NCBI GenBank assembly: GCA_030141605.1
Contig: JAQGDQ010001712.1
Span: forward strand, 1-28,323
Direction: 5' to 3'
Length of the DNA: 28,323 nucleotides
From: Tubiluchus corallicola
Taxonomy: Eukaryota > Priapulida > Priapulimorpha > Priapulimorphida > Tubiluchidae
The notes below the pieces were generated by a model. That model was not told where the DNA came from. It did not search any database and saw nothing but the letters and a program-made list of their open reading frames with translations. A program made the position numbers and the translations under genes. Below are positions 1 through 11,300 of this stretch, in pieces (the first letter of the stretch is position 1; each line of letters opens with the position of its first letter).

Positions 1-549
1 GAGACACAGAGAGACAGAGAGACACAGAGAGACAGAGACAGAGACAGAGACAGACAGAGACAGAGACAGAGACAGAGAGAGAGAGAGAGAAAGAGAGACA
101 CAGAGAGACAGTGAGAGACACGGAGAGACACAGAGAGACAGTGAGAGACAGAGAGAGACAGAGAGACACAGAGAGACACAGAGAGACACAGAGAGACAGA
201 GAGAGACACAGAGAGACAGAGAGAGACACAGAGAGACACAGAGAGACACAGAGAGAGACAGAGAGACACAGAGAGACACAGAGAGACAGAGAGAGACACA
301 GAGAGACAGAGACAGAGAGAGACAGAGAGAGACAGAGAGAGACAGAGAGAGACAGAGAGAGACAGAGAGACACAGAGAGACACAGAGAGACAGAGAGAGA
401 CACGGAGAGAGACACAGAGAGCAGGCGAGAGAGAGACACAGAGAGACAGGGAGAGACAGAGAGAGACAAAGAGAGAGACACAGAGAGACAGAGAGAGACA
501 CAGAGAGACAGAGAGAGAGACAGAGAGAGAGAGACAGAGAGACAGAAAC
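1..549. repeat. GACAGA/GACACAGAGA simple-repeat array
   Basis: The array is built almost entirely of GA dinucleotides interrupted by CA, giving units such as gacagaga and gacacagaga. It begins before the window and stops abruptly near 546 (gacagaaacgg). One frame stays open through it and would encode an Arg/Glu/Thr/Asp-only protein (RDTERHRE repeats); that is a by-product of the purine repeat and not a gene. Confidence 0.97.
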
Positions 550-1180
550 GGTAATTTATCGTTTCTTTTTGAAATTTTCATTTTTTTATTCAGAATTATG
601 AATAATTCGTACTAATTTTTTTCCGATTTAGGTCACATTCAAGATCGAATCTCGTCAATTTATGGACGAGCTGGCCAAAATTTTATTAATGATCTAAGTA
701 TGCCTGGTCAAGCTGTAAATAAACATATATTAATTATACTTCAAATACCCGCCCCAGTGGAGTTATGAGAATTTTAAAACAGGGTGTCATTCAGACTGTA
801 GCAGACACGCATCTTTCATGAGCTCATGATACCAACTGAAAGAGAATCTCAATTCATCAAACTCAATGTGGCAATAGGGCAAGACCCCTACTATATATAC
901 CACCCAGCAACTAGTCCTGGATCATTCATTTACTGCCTGTAATGATGTGACAAATATAGGTCATTTTTTTACGTCAAAATGGCCAAAATTCGAAAAAAAA
1001 TCAAAATGGCGGCCTATCTCCGAAACGGCTCATTTTTGATGTCTAATATTTTGGCTGTGGGGTACATCTGAGGGGATCATCCAACCCTGTAAATATGAAC
1101 AAAATCGGTGATTTGTCACCTTCCACTATTTTTTGACTTTTGCATGGTTTTCTCGCGGAATGACTCTTAAGTTGTGCATG
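550..1180. other. No firm gene; interspersed-repeat-like sequence
   Basis: No convincing gene here apart from the weak exon candidate listed at 632. From about 740 to 1140 the sequence looks like an old interspersed repeat: it contains phrases such as aaatggcggcctatctccg and many in-frame stops on both strands. No terminal repeats or protein domain could be recognised, so the repeat class is unknown. Confidence 0.4.
632..768 (+). other. Possible exon with jacalin-like sequence (weak)
   Basis: A pyrimidine-rich acceptor (ttttttccgatttag) at 631 is followed by an open frame, read from CAC at 634, that runs to TGA at 766-768. It contains RISSIYGRAGQNFINDLS. The spacing I..I.GR.G..I..L resembles the last strands of a jacalin-type beta-prism lectin domain, such as the ISGRSG..ID..G segment of ZG16-like proteins. 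A donor (gtatgc) at 698 would make a 66-nt phase 1-1 exon; otherwise it could be a terminal exon. There is no partner exon because the GACAGA array fills the upstream sequence. A chance open frame is quite possible. Confidence 0.2.
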
Positions 1181-1380
1181 TATAGCACGTACACAATTTT
1201 GTGTATGTACTACAGCCTGTAAAGGGGGATAGACTCATTTTTTCCCAGAAAAGTTTTTTGCCGGAAAAATTATTTCCCAGAAAAATCTTCCCAAAACAGA
1301 TTTTTCCCAGAACCGAGATTTCGTAGAAAAATTTTCTCAGTACCGTCATTTCATAGAAAACTAAATTTGCAGAATACACT
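1181..1380 (+). repeat. TTTCCCAGAAAA degenerate repeat block, left copy
   Basis: After gtatgtactacagcctgt comes a run of degenerate 15-22 bp units centred on tttcccagaaaa (about 1243, 1272, 1304), continued by decayed versions to 1380. A related block lies at 2617-2760 in the opposite orientation. It is probably part of a repeat family; it does not resemble coding sequence. Confidence 0.6.
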
Positions 1381-1800
1381 GAGTGAAGTATTTCACCTTA
1401 GAGGATTTCTTATGAATGAACTGGAATCCGGTCCTGCTATAAAGAACCTGTAAAAATTTGCGAAGAAGCATAGTTTATTTGGTGAATTTAGACCCCGAGA
1501 TGTTCACAAATCTGCACGGAGTTTTGCAAAATTTCGGTGTTTTCATGTTCTATATTATTTATTAAACCTTATTAAAATCCTACGAAAATTAAATGTATTT
1601 GAAGTGATTATATGCAGCAAAGATACGTTGCAAATACTTTTAAAGAATGCTATTTCATCTTAAAAACAACTTAAAATTGCAACAACAGATATAAAAGAAC
1701 AATATATTGTTTCAAAACAAAATCGTTTAAACGTTGTCATTGAAATGATTCTCATTTCCGATACAGTAGTCATTAGTCAAGGCATTGTAAATAATTAAAA
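1381..1800. other. AT-rich spacer, nothing recognised
   Basis: AT-rich sequence with frequent stops in all frames. No gene, RNA or repeat could be recognised. Confidence 0.5.
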
Positions 1801-1980
1801 AGTAGACAGAGCGAGAATGAGAAAAGGAAGAGGAAGAAGGAGAGAGAACAAGAAGGAACGAGAGCTAAAGTGGAAAAGAGAGAATGAGAGGGAGAAAGAG
1901 AAGATGAGAGGGAGAGAAAGAGAGCAAGTTGGAGAGAAAGAGATAGCGAGAGAGAGAGAGAGAATGGGAGAGAGGGGAAT

Positions 1981-2072
<92 letters not shown>

Positions 2073-2170
2073 AGAGAGAGAACAAGAGGGCTACGTGAGA
2101 GAGGAAGTGAAATGGGCAGAAGCAGAGAAAGAAGAGAGAAGGAAACACGGGGAGCAAGAGAGCGAAAGAG

Positions 2171-2201
<31 letters not shown>

Positions 2202-2620
2202 GGGAGTAAACATAATCACAATAATGATACGACACTTCCATTGTGAGTTCACGAGGGTCGCCTTGACATTCTGCTGTTTAGGAGTACTCAGCGCAGAACC
2301 TGAAAGTGCATATTAGAGAAAAGAGAAAAAAGGAGGCAGTAAGAGTTAGACAGAAGTCACAGAATGAGAGAGACAGAGTAGTGAGAGTAACGAAAACTAA
2401 GACGCATGTAAACTCAGGGTAGTACCTGAGAGTCCAAAACATAGAAAGAAGAAAAGGAGAAAGCAGCGAGAGATAAAGAGATTGAGAGAAAGGGGAGAGA
2501 GAAAGAGTAGAGAGATAAGCAGGGAAGGAGAGATAGAGATTGAAAGAGAGAATACGAGAGGAGAAAGAGAGAGGTAAGCGGAGAGACAGAGGAAAAAAGG
2601 ATAGAGAGAGGAGGAAAGAG
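1801..2620. repeat. GA-rich purine tract with (GA)36 core
   Basis: The + strand is almost all purine for about 800 bp. It contains an uninterrupted GA run at about 1995-2067, a second shorter one near 2185-2205, and imperfect gagaaagag sequence elsewhere. A less pure stretch of about 110 bp (2210-2320) interrupts it. Open frames on both strands translate to Arg/Glu/Lys or Ser/Leu/Phe repeats and are artefacts of composition. Confidence 0.95.
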
Positions 2621-2760
2621 AGGAAAATTTTTGGCAATTTTTTTGAGAAGTTGTTTTTTATGAGAAATGGTTTTTCTGTGAAAAAAATTCTGGGAAACAT
2701 TATTGGGAAACAGACGTGAACCCTGCAGGTATAGTACTTACTGAGTTTTATACAGGTTTG
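2617..2760 (-). repeat. TTTCCCAGAA degenerate repeat block, right copy (inverted)
   Basis: Read on the minus strand, the block gives gtaagtactatacctgcagg, then tttcccaataatg, tttcccagaa and further decayed units. This is the same order as the block at 1181-1380 (gtatgtactacagcctgt, then tttcccagaaaa). The two copies are therefore inverted relative to each other around the GA tract. Confidence 0.5.
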
Positions 2761-5700
2761 TGTTATCGGTTTGCTCATTGTTTCAATTAGTTTACTTAGA
2801 TTTTTAATTATTTCTGCAGTCACTCTGATGCTTCCGCATTATATATAGTAAAATACAATATTATTTTTAGGGATAGAAAAATGTTGGTTGAAAGCGGAGA
2901 GTACGAGCGACTGAAATATGTAGAGGGTCCGTGCATGCTTGCGTATGATATTAATAATAAATGCTTTATTTCAAACGGCAAGCGAACCCAACTATTGATG
3001 ACATCACAAACTAACATAATTTTCAACAGCAGAAATATTCCACGAGTATGTTGCACGTGCTTGCAAAAGCGAAAATTGAAGAACAGTGCTACTGTAAGAT
3101 ATTCAGTGTGTTGTACTAAAACTAGGAAGTTTTAAGATAAAAATTCAAATTCACCGCTGTGCTCATGCATGTGTTGTCGAACGTGTGTAGTTCTTCACAA
3201 ACTAATGCAACACCTGAACTAAGAGGTACAGCACCTGTTTTTTGTGCAATGCTTTTCCGAAATGCAGGTCCTTTTTGAAAAAATAGTATGTTTCCTTTCA
3301 ATACTTTAAACAGTTGATTGCTTTGACTTACATAATGCGTACAGGAACACGTCCCTATAAACACAGGGCTGTTTTTAAACGTAGTTGATAAAAAGAAAAA
3401 GTACAATAATGTATAAAAACACATCTGCGCGTGCTGGTTGAATACATTATTCTTATCAAAATTAATTTGCACCCTTTAGAATCACGTATAATTCAAGTTA
3501 TGCACGTATGGTTAATAAACATCTCTACTTTTGTTTAAAATGTAAACTGATCGACATCACACTTGTATGGGAATTCAGGAAAAGTATCTGGTATCTGATA
3601 TGTGTGCCCGAGAGTGGACGTGCATGGACGTGCTCTTCACACTTTTTTCAGTTTTTTTCCCTGGCATTGCAGTGTGATGACTCCGTTTTTGACTGCATAA
3701 TTTACAAATTTATTGAGTTGGTACACGTTTATACAATATATTGATGATTAAAGCAAACTAAGTGGGTGTGCTCTGTTTCATGCACATATCGTCTGCCATA
3801 ACTACGTTATCCACGTCCAAAGTTCGCATCCTATAGCATGTACTATAGACAAACTGAGTAATTTCATTGCAGTGGTTAAACATTTCATATGTTGCTGTTT
3901 GATCTTGTTTTACACTAGAAACTGTTTGTAGGGTTTACGATTTACAGCAAACAAGCTGATAAGAGAATTAAAAGTAGGTTTGTATTCTATAGTAATTGTA
4001 CCAACTGTGAAAAGATGTTTAAGTCTGTTATGCGGTGATAAAGTTAATATCATCAAGACGGCTTCTTAGGTTTGTACTAAAGTATAGAGTTACCACGACT
4101 TAATTAATGATTAATTTTGATTATTTGTTAAAATCGAGTTTCTAAACTGAAACTTAGCAAAAGTGGAAAAAAATAAAAGATCCTCAAAACGTTGGACGGG
4201 GTGATCTGTCATATTTATCTGTTATTAAGTTGTGGGATTCCCTACTGTTTAAGTCTGTTACACACAATTGATTACTTAAAAAGCAAAAACGTTACAGCTA
4301 AAAATTTTGTGCACGTTTTGTGCAACTAAGGTTTTACATGAATATTCAGTCAGTTTTCGGACACAACAACACAGTAAGGCAGCGCTTTCACGTCATTCGG
4401 ATCACTGAAGATAAAGTTATATCGAAACACAACGTTCATACTTATAATATTATAATTGACCTAATAAGTAAACCACTCGGGCTTATTAGAACTCAAGGGG
4501 CTTTCAGAATCGTAGTGGTTTATAAAGGGCCTTGATTAGAAACGATGTTTAAAGGCGATATGATACTTGGTTGTGGTGTAGAGTCATGCATTTATGGCAT
4601 GTCATTGTGAAGTGTGATTCTGTGTGAACGGAGTTTGACTTTCGCTGAATCGACTCTTCTATTTCTGTATCTGTAACGTAGAGGAACCTACCTGCACGCT
4701 GATATGCTATATGTACGGTACCAGATATGCTGCCTATGTAATTAAAATCATCGCTTACCAAACTAGAGTTTACTTGTTTTTATGACAATTCTCCGTTTCT
4801 TAATTACTAAAACAGCTACCGCTACAATTTCATCTGTAATCGCGGGTTTGCGTGCTTGTAAGTATGCATTGATCACCAAGCTTTGTAGTCTACATGTTCT
4901 ATGAAGCAACAATATTGGCTCAAAACAAACGCAGAGACATGCGGGTAACATTAGGTCTACACGAGTCTCGTCAACGCAGTTCAATAACCTAAGTCCATCT
5001 CTGTCTCTGATCATTGGTTATTAATATTATAGTCGCAGAATCTGCCAGAAGTGGTATTGTTTGGAAGATTCGTGTTTATGCTTTTTTCAACCAAAAACAA
5101 ACCTTCAGAATCAGCATTATTTAAATGATTGACGTACTGGAATTTGTGGTTGGGTGAGTAACAATTTTCCAAGCAGAAAAAATAATGATTGTGTTGGTGA
5201 CTTGTAAATTTATTTCAGTATAGCCATACACAGTCCTAAGCGCATTAAGCAGCGTTAGACAAGACCTGGTACAGAAGGACTGTACAGGCCCCAGCAAAGC
5301 CTTAGTTCGCGATTCTCTCAAACAGTACACGGAACCTGGATGTCAAGTAGACCTATACGTCTGTGCTGTTTGCATCTATCAGATTGTCCCCCAGTCAGTT
5401 ACCTCTTTAAGGAAGGGTGTGTTGACAATTAGAGATTCTAAAGTATAAGGTACACGGTTGGTTTGGTGACTCATCTATTTAAGAGTCATCTTAGAAACTA
5501 AATTACCCATGACACGAACTAGGTTCTAGTTTAGATACGTCGTACAGCCGACATTATTAAATAGACCGCAGCTGGAGTACGGAATACTGGAATCCAGCTT
5601 ACAAAGTGCCGAACTGTATAAAAAAAACTACCATAAGACTTCAATTACTAAAAGATACTTGCTAATGGTACGACTTGTTATCCTATATTATTAGAAATTT

Positions 5701-7256
5701 ACGAGGCCGCGAGAAAAATTGCTATGGTTGTAAATACGAAAACTCAGAAGACGGCAGTACTTTACAGTCTCATTATGCGCATGCTCAAAAATTGTCAACA
5801 AAATGTCGAACTGCACGTGCGATAAAATTTATCTCAATAAAAGTCACATTTTTGAAAAACTGGTGTAATAACGTCGCGGTTAATAAAAGCGCTTAGTAAA
5901 AGAATTTAAATTGAAATAAATGACTCATGGGCGTCACAGGTTAATTGAAGCGGTAGTGTATGATTATATTACACTGCACAGGCGAACATACTCGTACGTC
6001 CGTCTTGCGCGTTGTCTGTAACAAAATTCGCTTTACGTGTTGGTTGCAGTATGTAACTGTGTGTAGTACTGTAGACATTCGTCTAACCGCAAATGTATTG
6101 TTGTCATCACTGAATATTGAGCATTGAAAAATTGTTTCAGCTAAATGATTGTTGTTGCATTGTTTGTTTGTTTGCATATCGTCCACAAGTCAACAATTAA
6201 CGATTTCTAGTTATTCACACATCCTGAATCTCCATTTCGTGAGGGTCATTTGATACCAAGCTCATTGTTCCATGTTTTTTTCTAAACTGAGACAATCTAC
6301 CTTGAAGTTAAGGTGCACACTGCGCACTGAAAAACATTATCTTGAGAAAGTCGCTGCTAAAGTCAGCCATTGTTTTTTGTCGCGTCTCTACAAAACACTT
6401 GGCAGCAGTACAAAAGTGTGGTTGCTGTGGACTTTGCAAGAGCACATTGAAGTTATGTTTAAATCCAATAGATGGCTCTTCCTGACAAAAATTTGGGCTT
6501 GACAACAGAAAAAATCAGAGAAATGGGCACGGAGTTATAAAAAAAAATTGTAGTATTTTTTGGACATTTTCTTGATAATTTGATGCTAGAATGTAAAAGT
6601 CCAATATATTTAGCATTTGTTTTTATAGAAAACAAAAAAATGACCATTAGACCAAAATTTTGGGTGCTTTCTACTTCGAAGCATCATGTTGTAGCTTTTA
6701 TTATGCCGACTTATGGATGGTTTTGGTTTGCAAGGACACATTTGTTAACTCCTCTTTGACCTCTACTCAAGAATTCAATAGATCATATTAATTTCTCAAC
6801 ATGTTTGTAGTAGTAGTGGTAATTTATTGATGAAGATTATCTTGTTACACGGAGTGAAACACATTGCTAGTAGAATAACAATATATATCTTGTGTCCAGA
6901 AACAAAACCACGTTGTTTAACATTACTATCAAACAAAAATAACAAATAACACAAGATACATAAAAACAAATAAAGTTTGCATGACATACTGATGTGCTAA
7001 TGTATTTATTGTAACTGCAAACGTTACTGTTATTTAACTCCTTTGCCCTTGAAGTGGCAACTCTATTGTACAAGAAGGTACTTGCAGTGGCATGATGTGT
7101 ACAACATGATTCTCTTGAGATATGCTGCATTTAGGACGGTATTCAACCGTCTATAATAAATAATAACTTAAAGCTTGGACTCCGCATCAAGTAAAACATA
7201 AAACGTGAACTACATTTGCATGTTGTGAATTACGCATAAAATAGTTTGTATTACAT

Positions 7257-7454
7257 TCAAACACATGGAACTGTTGCCATGTGTGAGTATTGTGCTAAGT
7301 GGGATGCATATTCGCCGGAGTGCATATAAGTAGTGCAAAATGCCCGCTTACCCAGCCAGTGTTTTGTGACATCAGACTTTGCCATTGCTCCACCTGATCC
7401 AGAAATTTGCAGAATTCTTAAGAAACAGTGGGCAAAGAATAAAAACATTATCAA
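7257..7454 (-). pseudogene. Possible decayed BED zinc-finger fragment
   Basis: A minus-strand open frame contains MAKSDVTKHWLGKRAFC followed by YMHSGEYASHLAQYSH. BED fingers of hAT transposases and ZBED proteins usually begin KS.VW.HF, then have a Cys pair, then G.TSNL..HL...H. Here the opening KSDV.KH, the G...AS.L....H ending and one Cys match; the second Cys of the pair is missing and no dimerisation or DDE region follows. If real it is a dead remnant of a hAT-type transposase. Chance resemblance is a serious alternative. Confidence 0.22.
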
Positions 7455-7689
7455 TGTTATTAAGGAAAAATCAGTCTAAACAACATCTCTGTAATGTAAG
7501 TGTGGGTGAGTGAGGAAGACTTAGACTTATTATTTAGTGCAAAAATTTTTGAATGCTGAAACAGCATTAAAAACTATGTTATATACTAGCACATCCTTCA
7601 AAAAACTTTACACAGAGTCGAAATTGTGTATAATAACGTATTGTTAGATTCATGCACTAATGACTAATAGTGCGTGGACCAAAAAAACA

Positions 7690-7775
7690 CAAAAAATTAA
7701 ATTGGGATTTGAACTCGCATCTGTGAATAAATTGATATCACTAAGCAAGTGTCTTACTATTTATACTGTGGAAGA
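7690..7775 (-). repeat. Weak tRNA-like (SINE head) sequence
   Basis: On the minus strand, tagtaagacacttgcttagtg resembles an A box and gcgagttcaaatccca resembles a B box at a tRNA-like distance. No cloverleaf forms cleanly, so this is at best an old tRNA-derived SINE head. Confidence 0.3.
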
Positions 7776-8118
7776 TTTCTGTAATATTGATCTGTATCCA
7801 AGTGTTATAAAAGTCCGCATGATGATGAGCTCACACAATTACAGCACTCTTAAAATTCGAAGTGATAATTTCACGAAACTCAAACTAAAATTACACAAAT
7901 GACATTCACATTAGTTTAGGTGTCTTAAAAAACTACTTGTGCGACATTGAAGATGTTTCCCTTTCTAAGACAACTATAAAACTTTCTCCAAGACCCCAAT
8001 GAAGCTTCTCCGTTATAGTTTTTGTATGCGGTGTTTAGATAAAAAATTTGCTTGAAAACGAGATGTTGCCGAGAAAATCTTGTATTAATAAAATTAATAA
8101 ATATATGAATAAACTGTA

Positions 8119-8160
8119 TATGTGTGTGTGTGCGTGTGTGTGCGTGCATGCGTGTGTGTT
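8119..8160. repeat. TG/TGCG microsatellite
   Basis: Imperfect TG dinucleotide run with interspersed gc steps (tgtgcgtgtgtgtgcgtgca), just upstream of the first cadherin exon. Confidence 0.9.
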
Positions 8161-8221
8161 TATGTATTGATAATTTTTACATAGTTATTAATTGCAGTAT
8201 CTATTTATGTTTTATTTTTAG

Positions 8222-8257
8222 TGAATTGGTGGTACATTGTCCAGACAGTATAAAACA
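8222..8257 (+). promoter_or_regulatory. Possible 5' UTR end after a splice acceptor
   Basis: A pyrimidine/AT-rich tract ending tttatttttag at 8221 precedes the first coding exon by 36 bases, and another acceptor-like site (attgcag) ends at 8197. Either could join an upstream untranslated exon or, in lineages that trans-splice, receive a spliced leader. TGA at 8222-8224 closes the reading frame upstream, so ATG 8258 is the first possible in-frame methionine; its context is aacaATGG. Confidence 0.35.
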
Positions 8258-8348
8258 ATGGCTGCAGGTGTGAGCATACAGTCCCTAGGAAAAGGTGGTA
8301 TGGTGATGATTATGGTGTTGTCTCTGTTTTCTCATGTAGCTAGTCAAG
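8258..8348 (+). CDS. Cadherin exon 1: start and signal peptide
   Basis: Encodes residues 1-30 plus the first base of codon 31. A short polar stretch ending GKGG is followed by a hydrophobic core (MVMIMVLSLF) and SHVASQ, giving a likely cleavage after VAS or VASQ. The donor is CAAG|gtaatt, phase 1; a signal-peptide exon ending in phase 1 is common in secreted animal proteins. A second ATG lies inside the exon (codon 15), but the first has the better context and gives a proper n-region. Confidence 0.82.
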
Positions 8349-11300
8349 GTAATTTTTCTTCAGCAATTACGGCAATCGGAAATTTTGAGTCTGATGCAGC
8401 TTTTTTTATTTTTACAAGGAAGTATGATATTGTTATGTCACACTGAAACTTCTAATCTGGTTAACAGACACAAGCAGTTAGTAATGCAAGCAAAGCCATT
8501 TAAGTAATTATGTAATGCTAAATTGTTTGTCTGACAATGTGCAATATTATCTCGGTGTGATTTTGATCTTATCTACCTTATCCACAATTTTAATCTAAAA
8601 ATAAAGTAAAAATGCTCATTCACTTTTTTCATTGTTTACCTTATATAAAAAAAGAACAGATTTTTCTAATGAAACGTATGTCATTTCAATGTCTACCCGT
8701 GATTGGGTAAAAAAATTCATACAAGTTAGTGGTGACCCATACCATTTTTTAGAATTCTACCAGTACCTTCTTTCAGAAAATTAATAGGAGTTTTCGTTTT
8801 GGATAAGAATTTCTTTGAAATTGTATACTTTTAAAGTAATATGTACTAAGGTAGTTCCTAGATTTGTGGGCGACATACTGATGGAAAACCGAGCTAATAT
8901 ATAAAGTAACAAAAACAACCAATCTGTCTATGACCTTGAATTTTTTATCCTTAACAAAACTAAACTAAATTAAAATTGCATATATGGAAATAGTAGAAGT
9001 AAAAGTGTAAAACAATTAAAATTACGATTAAGAGCAGTGTAATAAACAATCACAGAGTGGAAGTAAAAATGTGGTTATAAAAAACTTAAGCTGTAGAAAA
9101 TTAAAATTTGAGTTTAAAAATAAAAAAGATGAAAGAATGTTTTATAAAATAACTATTTACGACAATAATTTTTAAGTCCAACAACCTAACAAATGAAGCT
9201 TCCACTTTTGCCTTTTTAGAATGTAACTTAGATTCTGACGATGCCCATGTCAGTATAGATGGTGTGTATGTGGCGATCTATGTAGACGAAACAGATGCTA
9301 ATGAAGGTGAGTATTTAGTCTAAAGAGCTACACATATTAGTCACCTTGTTCACCTTTATAGTAGAAACTGATGCTTCGACATTAATATGGAAAGAGACAA
9401 TGTTGATTAACTACGGGCGGCTATCCTGAACACTCAGTGATGCTGATTCCAATAATATTTCACCGTGAATGTGTTCTTCAGAATAACTGACTTCTTAAAT
9501 CAAGTTGTGGACTTTTTGACTTTTTGTGACCTCTTTAAGCAGTTATAGATGAGGCTGAATTGTTACATAAAGCTAATTAATTTTCATTTGGATGTTGCAT
9601 TCACTATACCATTGTCTGTACCCCTCCCTGCAACTTTCATGACCGAGATCCTCAGGTAACAAAACTGTTTGCCTCAGAGGCTTAATACATGTGGAAAAAG
9701 ATTTAAATGTAGCTGAAAGCCCTAGGAGGAGTGCATTATCAATCGACAAACGAACTGATGTTCAGTGTCCTTGACCCTTTGACCGAAGTCAGTATTTACC
9801 ATATTGTTGTCAAAGTGATTTAACATGACTTAAAAGTGGATGCCTTATAAAACTCGATGTCTAACTTAAACAGTATGAACAACAGAATGAACTAGACTGC
9901 TGTTTTTGACCAAATCACAAACTTAAGATTCTGCACTATATCTGACTGTAGAAAATCATTGACAACTTTATCTTTGTGCGAAGACCATGATTTCACTATT
10001 GCTCTTATTGCTGAGTTTGCCATGTCTGATTACCTAGGAAATGCTTTCCGTTTTGATGAACTGGAAACTTGTCACTTTTGGACACGCAAAATGCATGGGT
10101 CTGGGGTCTCAAAATCTGAATATTGTCTTCAATGAATTTGCCTCCCTTGTTTACCTAATAATTGCATTTCTTTTCATTGAAATTGCAAATTGTGACATTT
10201 TGAGCTGTTAGAGATCTACTTTGGTCAGGGATCAGTCAATCTTGAGCCAGCCAATGCGGTTCAATTTGTCTGTGATTAGACCACCCCCATTTTTCGAAAA
10301 ACATTTAATGCACATCTACATTTAAACGGCTACACATACGTGCAAAAACATGAGCTTTTAGTCGAATATTGTAAGTGGATTTGAATGACAAAGCCAATCG
10401 CACTAATCTTCGCATTTTGGCTCCTATCTCGGAATTTTCCTAGGCTTTATTTCTGAAAAATGCACAGTTACCCCACAAGACTTAAATACCTAAATGCCCG
10501 TGAAAAACATTTTGAATTTAACTTAATCCTTGTGTATTCAATTTTTTCAAGGGTATTTAGGTCTTTTTGGGTAGATGTGTTTTTTCAAAAAGTGGAGCCT
10601 AGAAAAATTAACTGAAAAATTAATTGAAAAACTGATAACAAGTGTCATTGACTTTTTGACCTTAGATCAGCGTTCAGCATACCACTGTCAGTTCCCCTGT
10701 CCCAGGTGTCTACCCTGATAGTTTTGTCACTCTAGCTGTTTTAATTTTGGAGTTATTAGATTTTCAAAATTAGAGAAACAATAAATAAACGAGTATTTGC
10801 AGAATCTTAATGAGAAACCAGCAAATGGGTTCTCTTACATTGGCCATGCTCATGAATAAAAAGGGACACGAAAGACCATCGATGGCAAAGTCATTTTGAG
10901 GTGTCCCTGTATAGGCATATCATTTTATTATGTTACGACAATCTTGCTGGCACAAGTTAGATTTGAACTGCTTCGCTTACTTGTGCACTGAGTGATTATT
11001 AATTTTAAAAATTGAAAAATATGAATGAAAACAGATGAAATACATATATTTATATTTGGTTAAAATTTATATGGTCAGTATTTATATATTTTTCACAAAA
11101 CTCTACAAGGAGATTGGTTTTTGCTTGTTGAAACTCCTTTTTCATTTACTTCGTATGAAGTCGTTGGATACAATTAATTGTCTGCCTTGTAGCATGTGTA
11201 TACTAAATCTTTACAGCATAACAGTGAAAAAATAAATGCAGTTTGATAGTTTCTTATGAAAATGAGAAGTTTTTGTTTAAGTATAGATTAGGCAGAAAGT

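Larger units (their letters stand above)
2761..8220. other. Long AT-rich intergenic stretch without a defensible gene
   Basis: Many short open frames occur on both strands, but none has a recognisable domain, a codon pattern or a convincing splice context. A 15-bp phrase (tgtttaagtctgtta) occurs near 4014 and again near 4247. The only items worth marking are the BED-like fragment (7257-7454), a weak tRNA-like box near 7701 and the TG repeat at 8119. The promoter and any untranslated first exon of the cadherin gene should lie somewhere here but cannot be located. Confidence 0.5.

Noticed and set aside
111-554. Long open frame of Arg/Glu/Thr repeats
   Set aside because: It is a translation of the GACAGA simple repeat; there is no other sequence in it and no start context.
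1795-2823. Open frames on both strands in the GA tract (Ser/Leu-rich or Arg/Glu-rich)
   Set aside because: Composition artefact of a purine tract, which lacks stops by nature.
4763-5014. 83-residue minus-strand open frame
   Set aside because: No domain, no splice context and no repeat relationship; compatible with chance.
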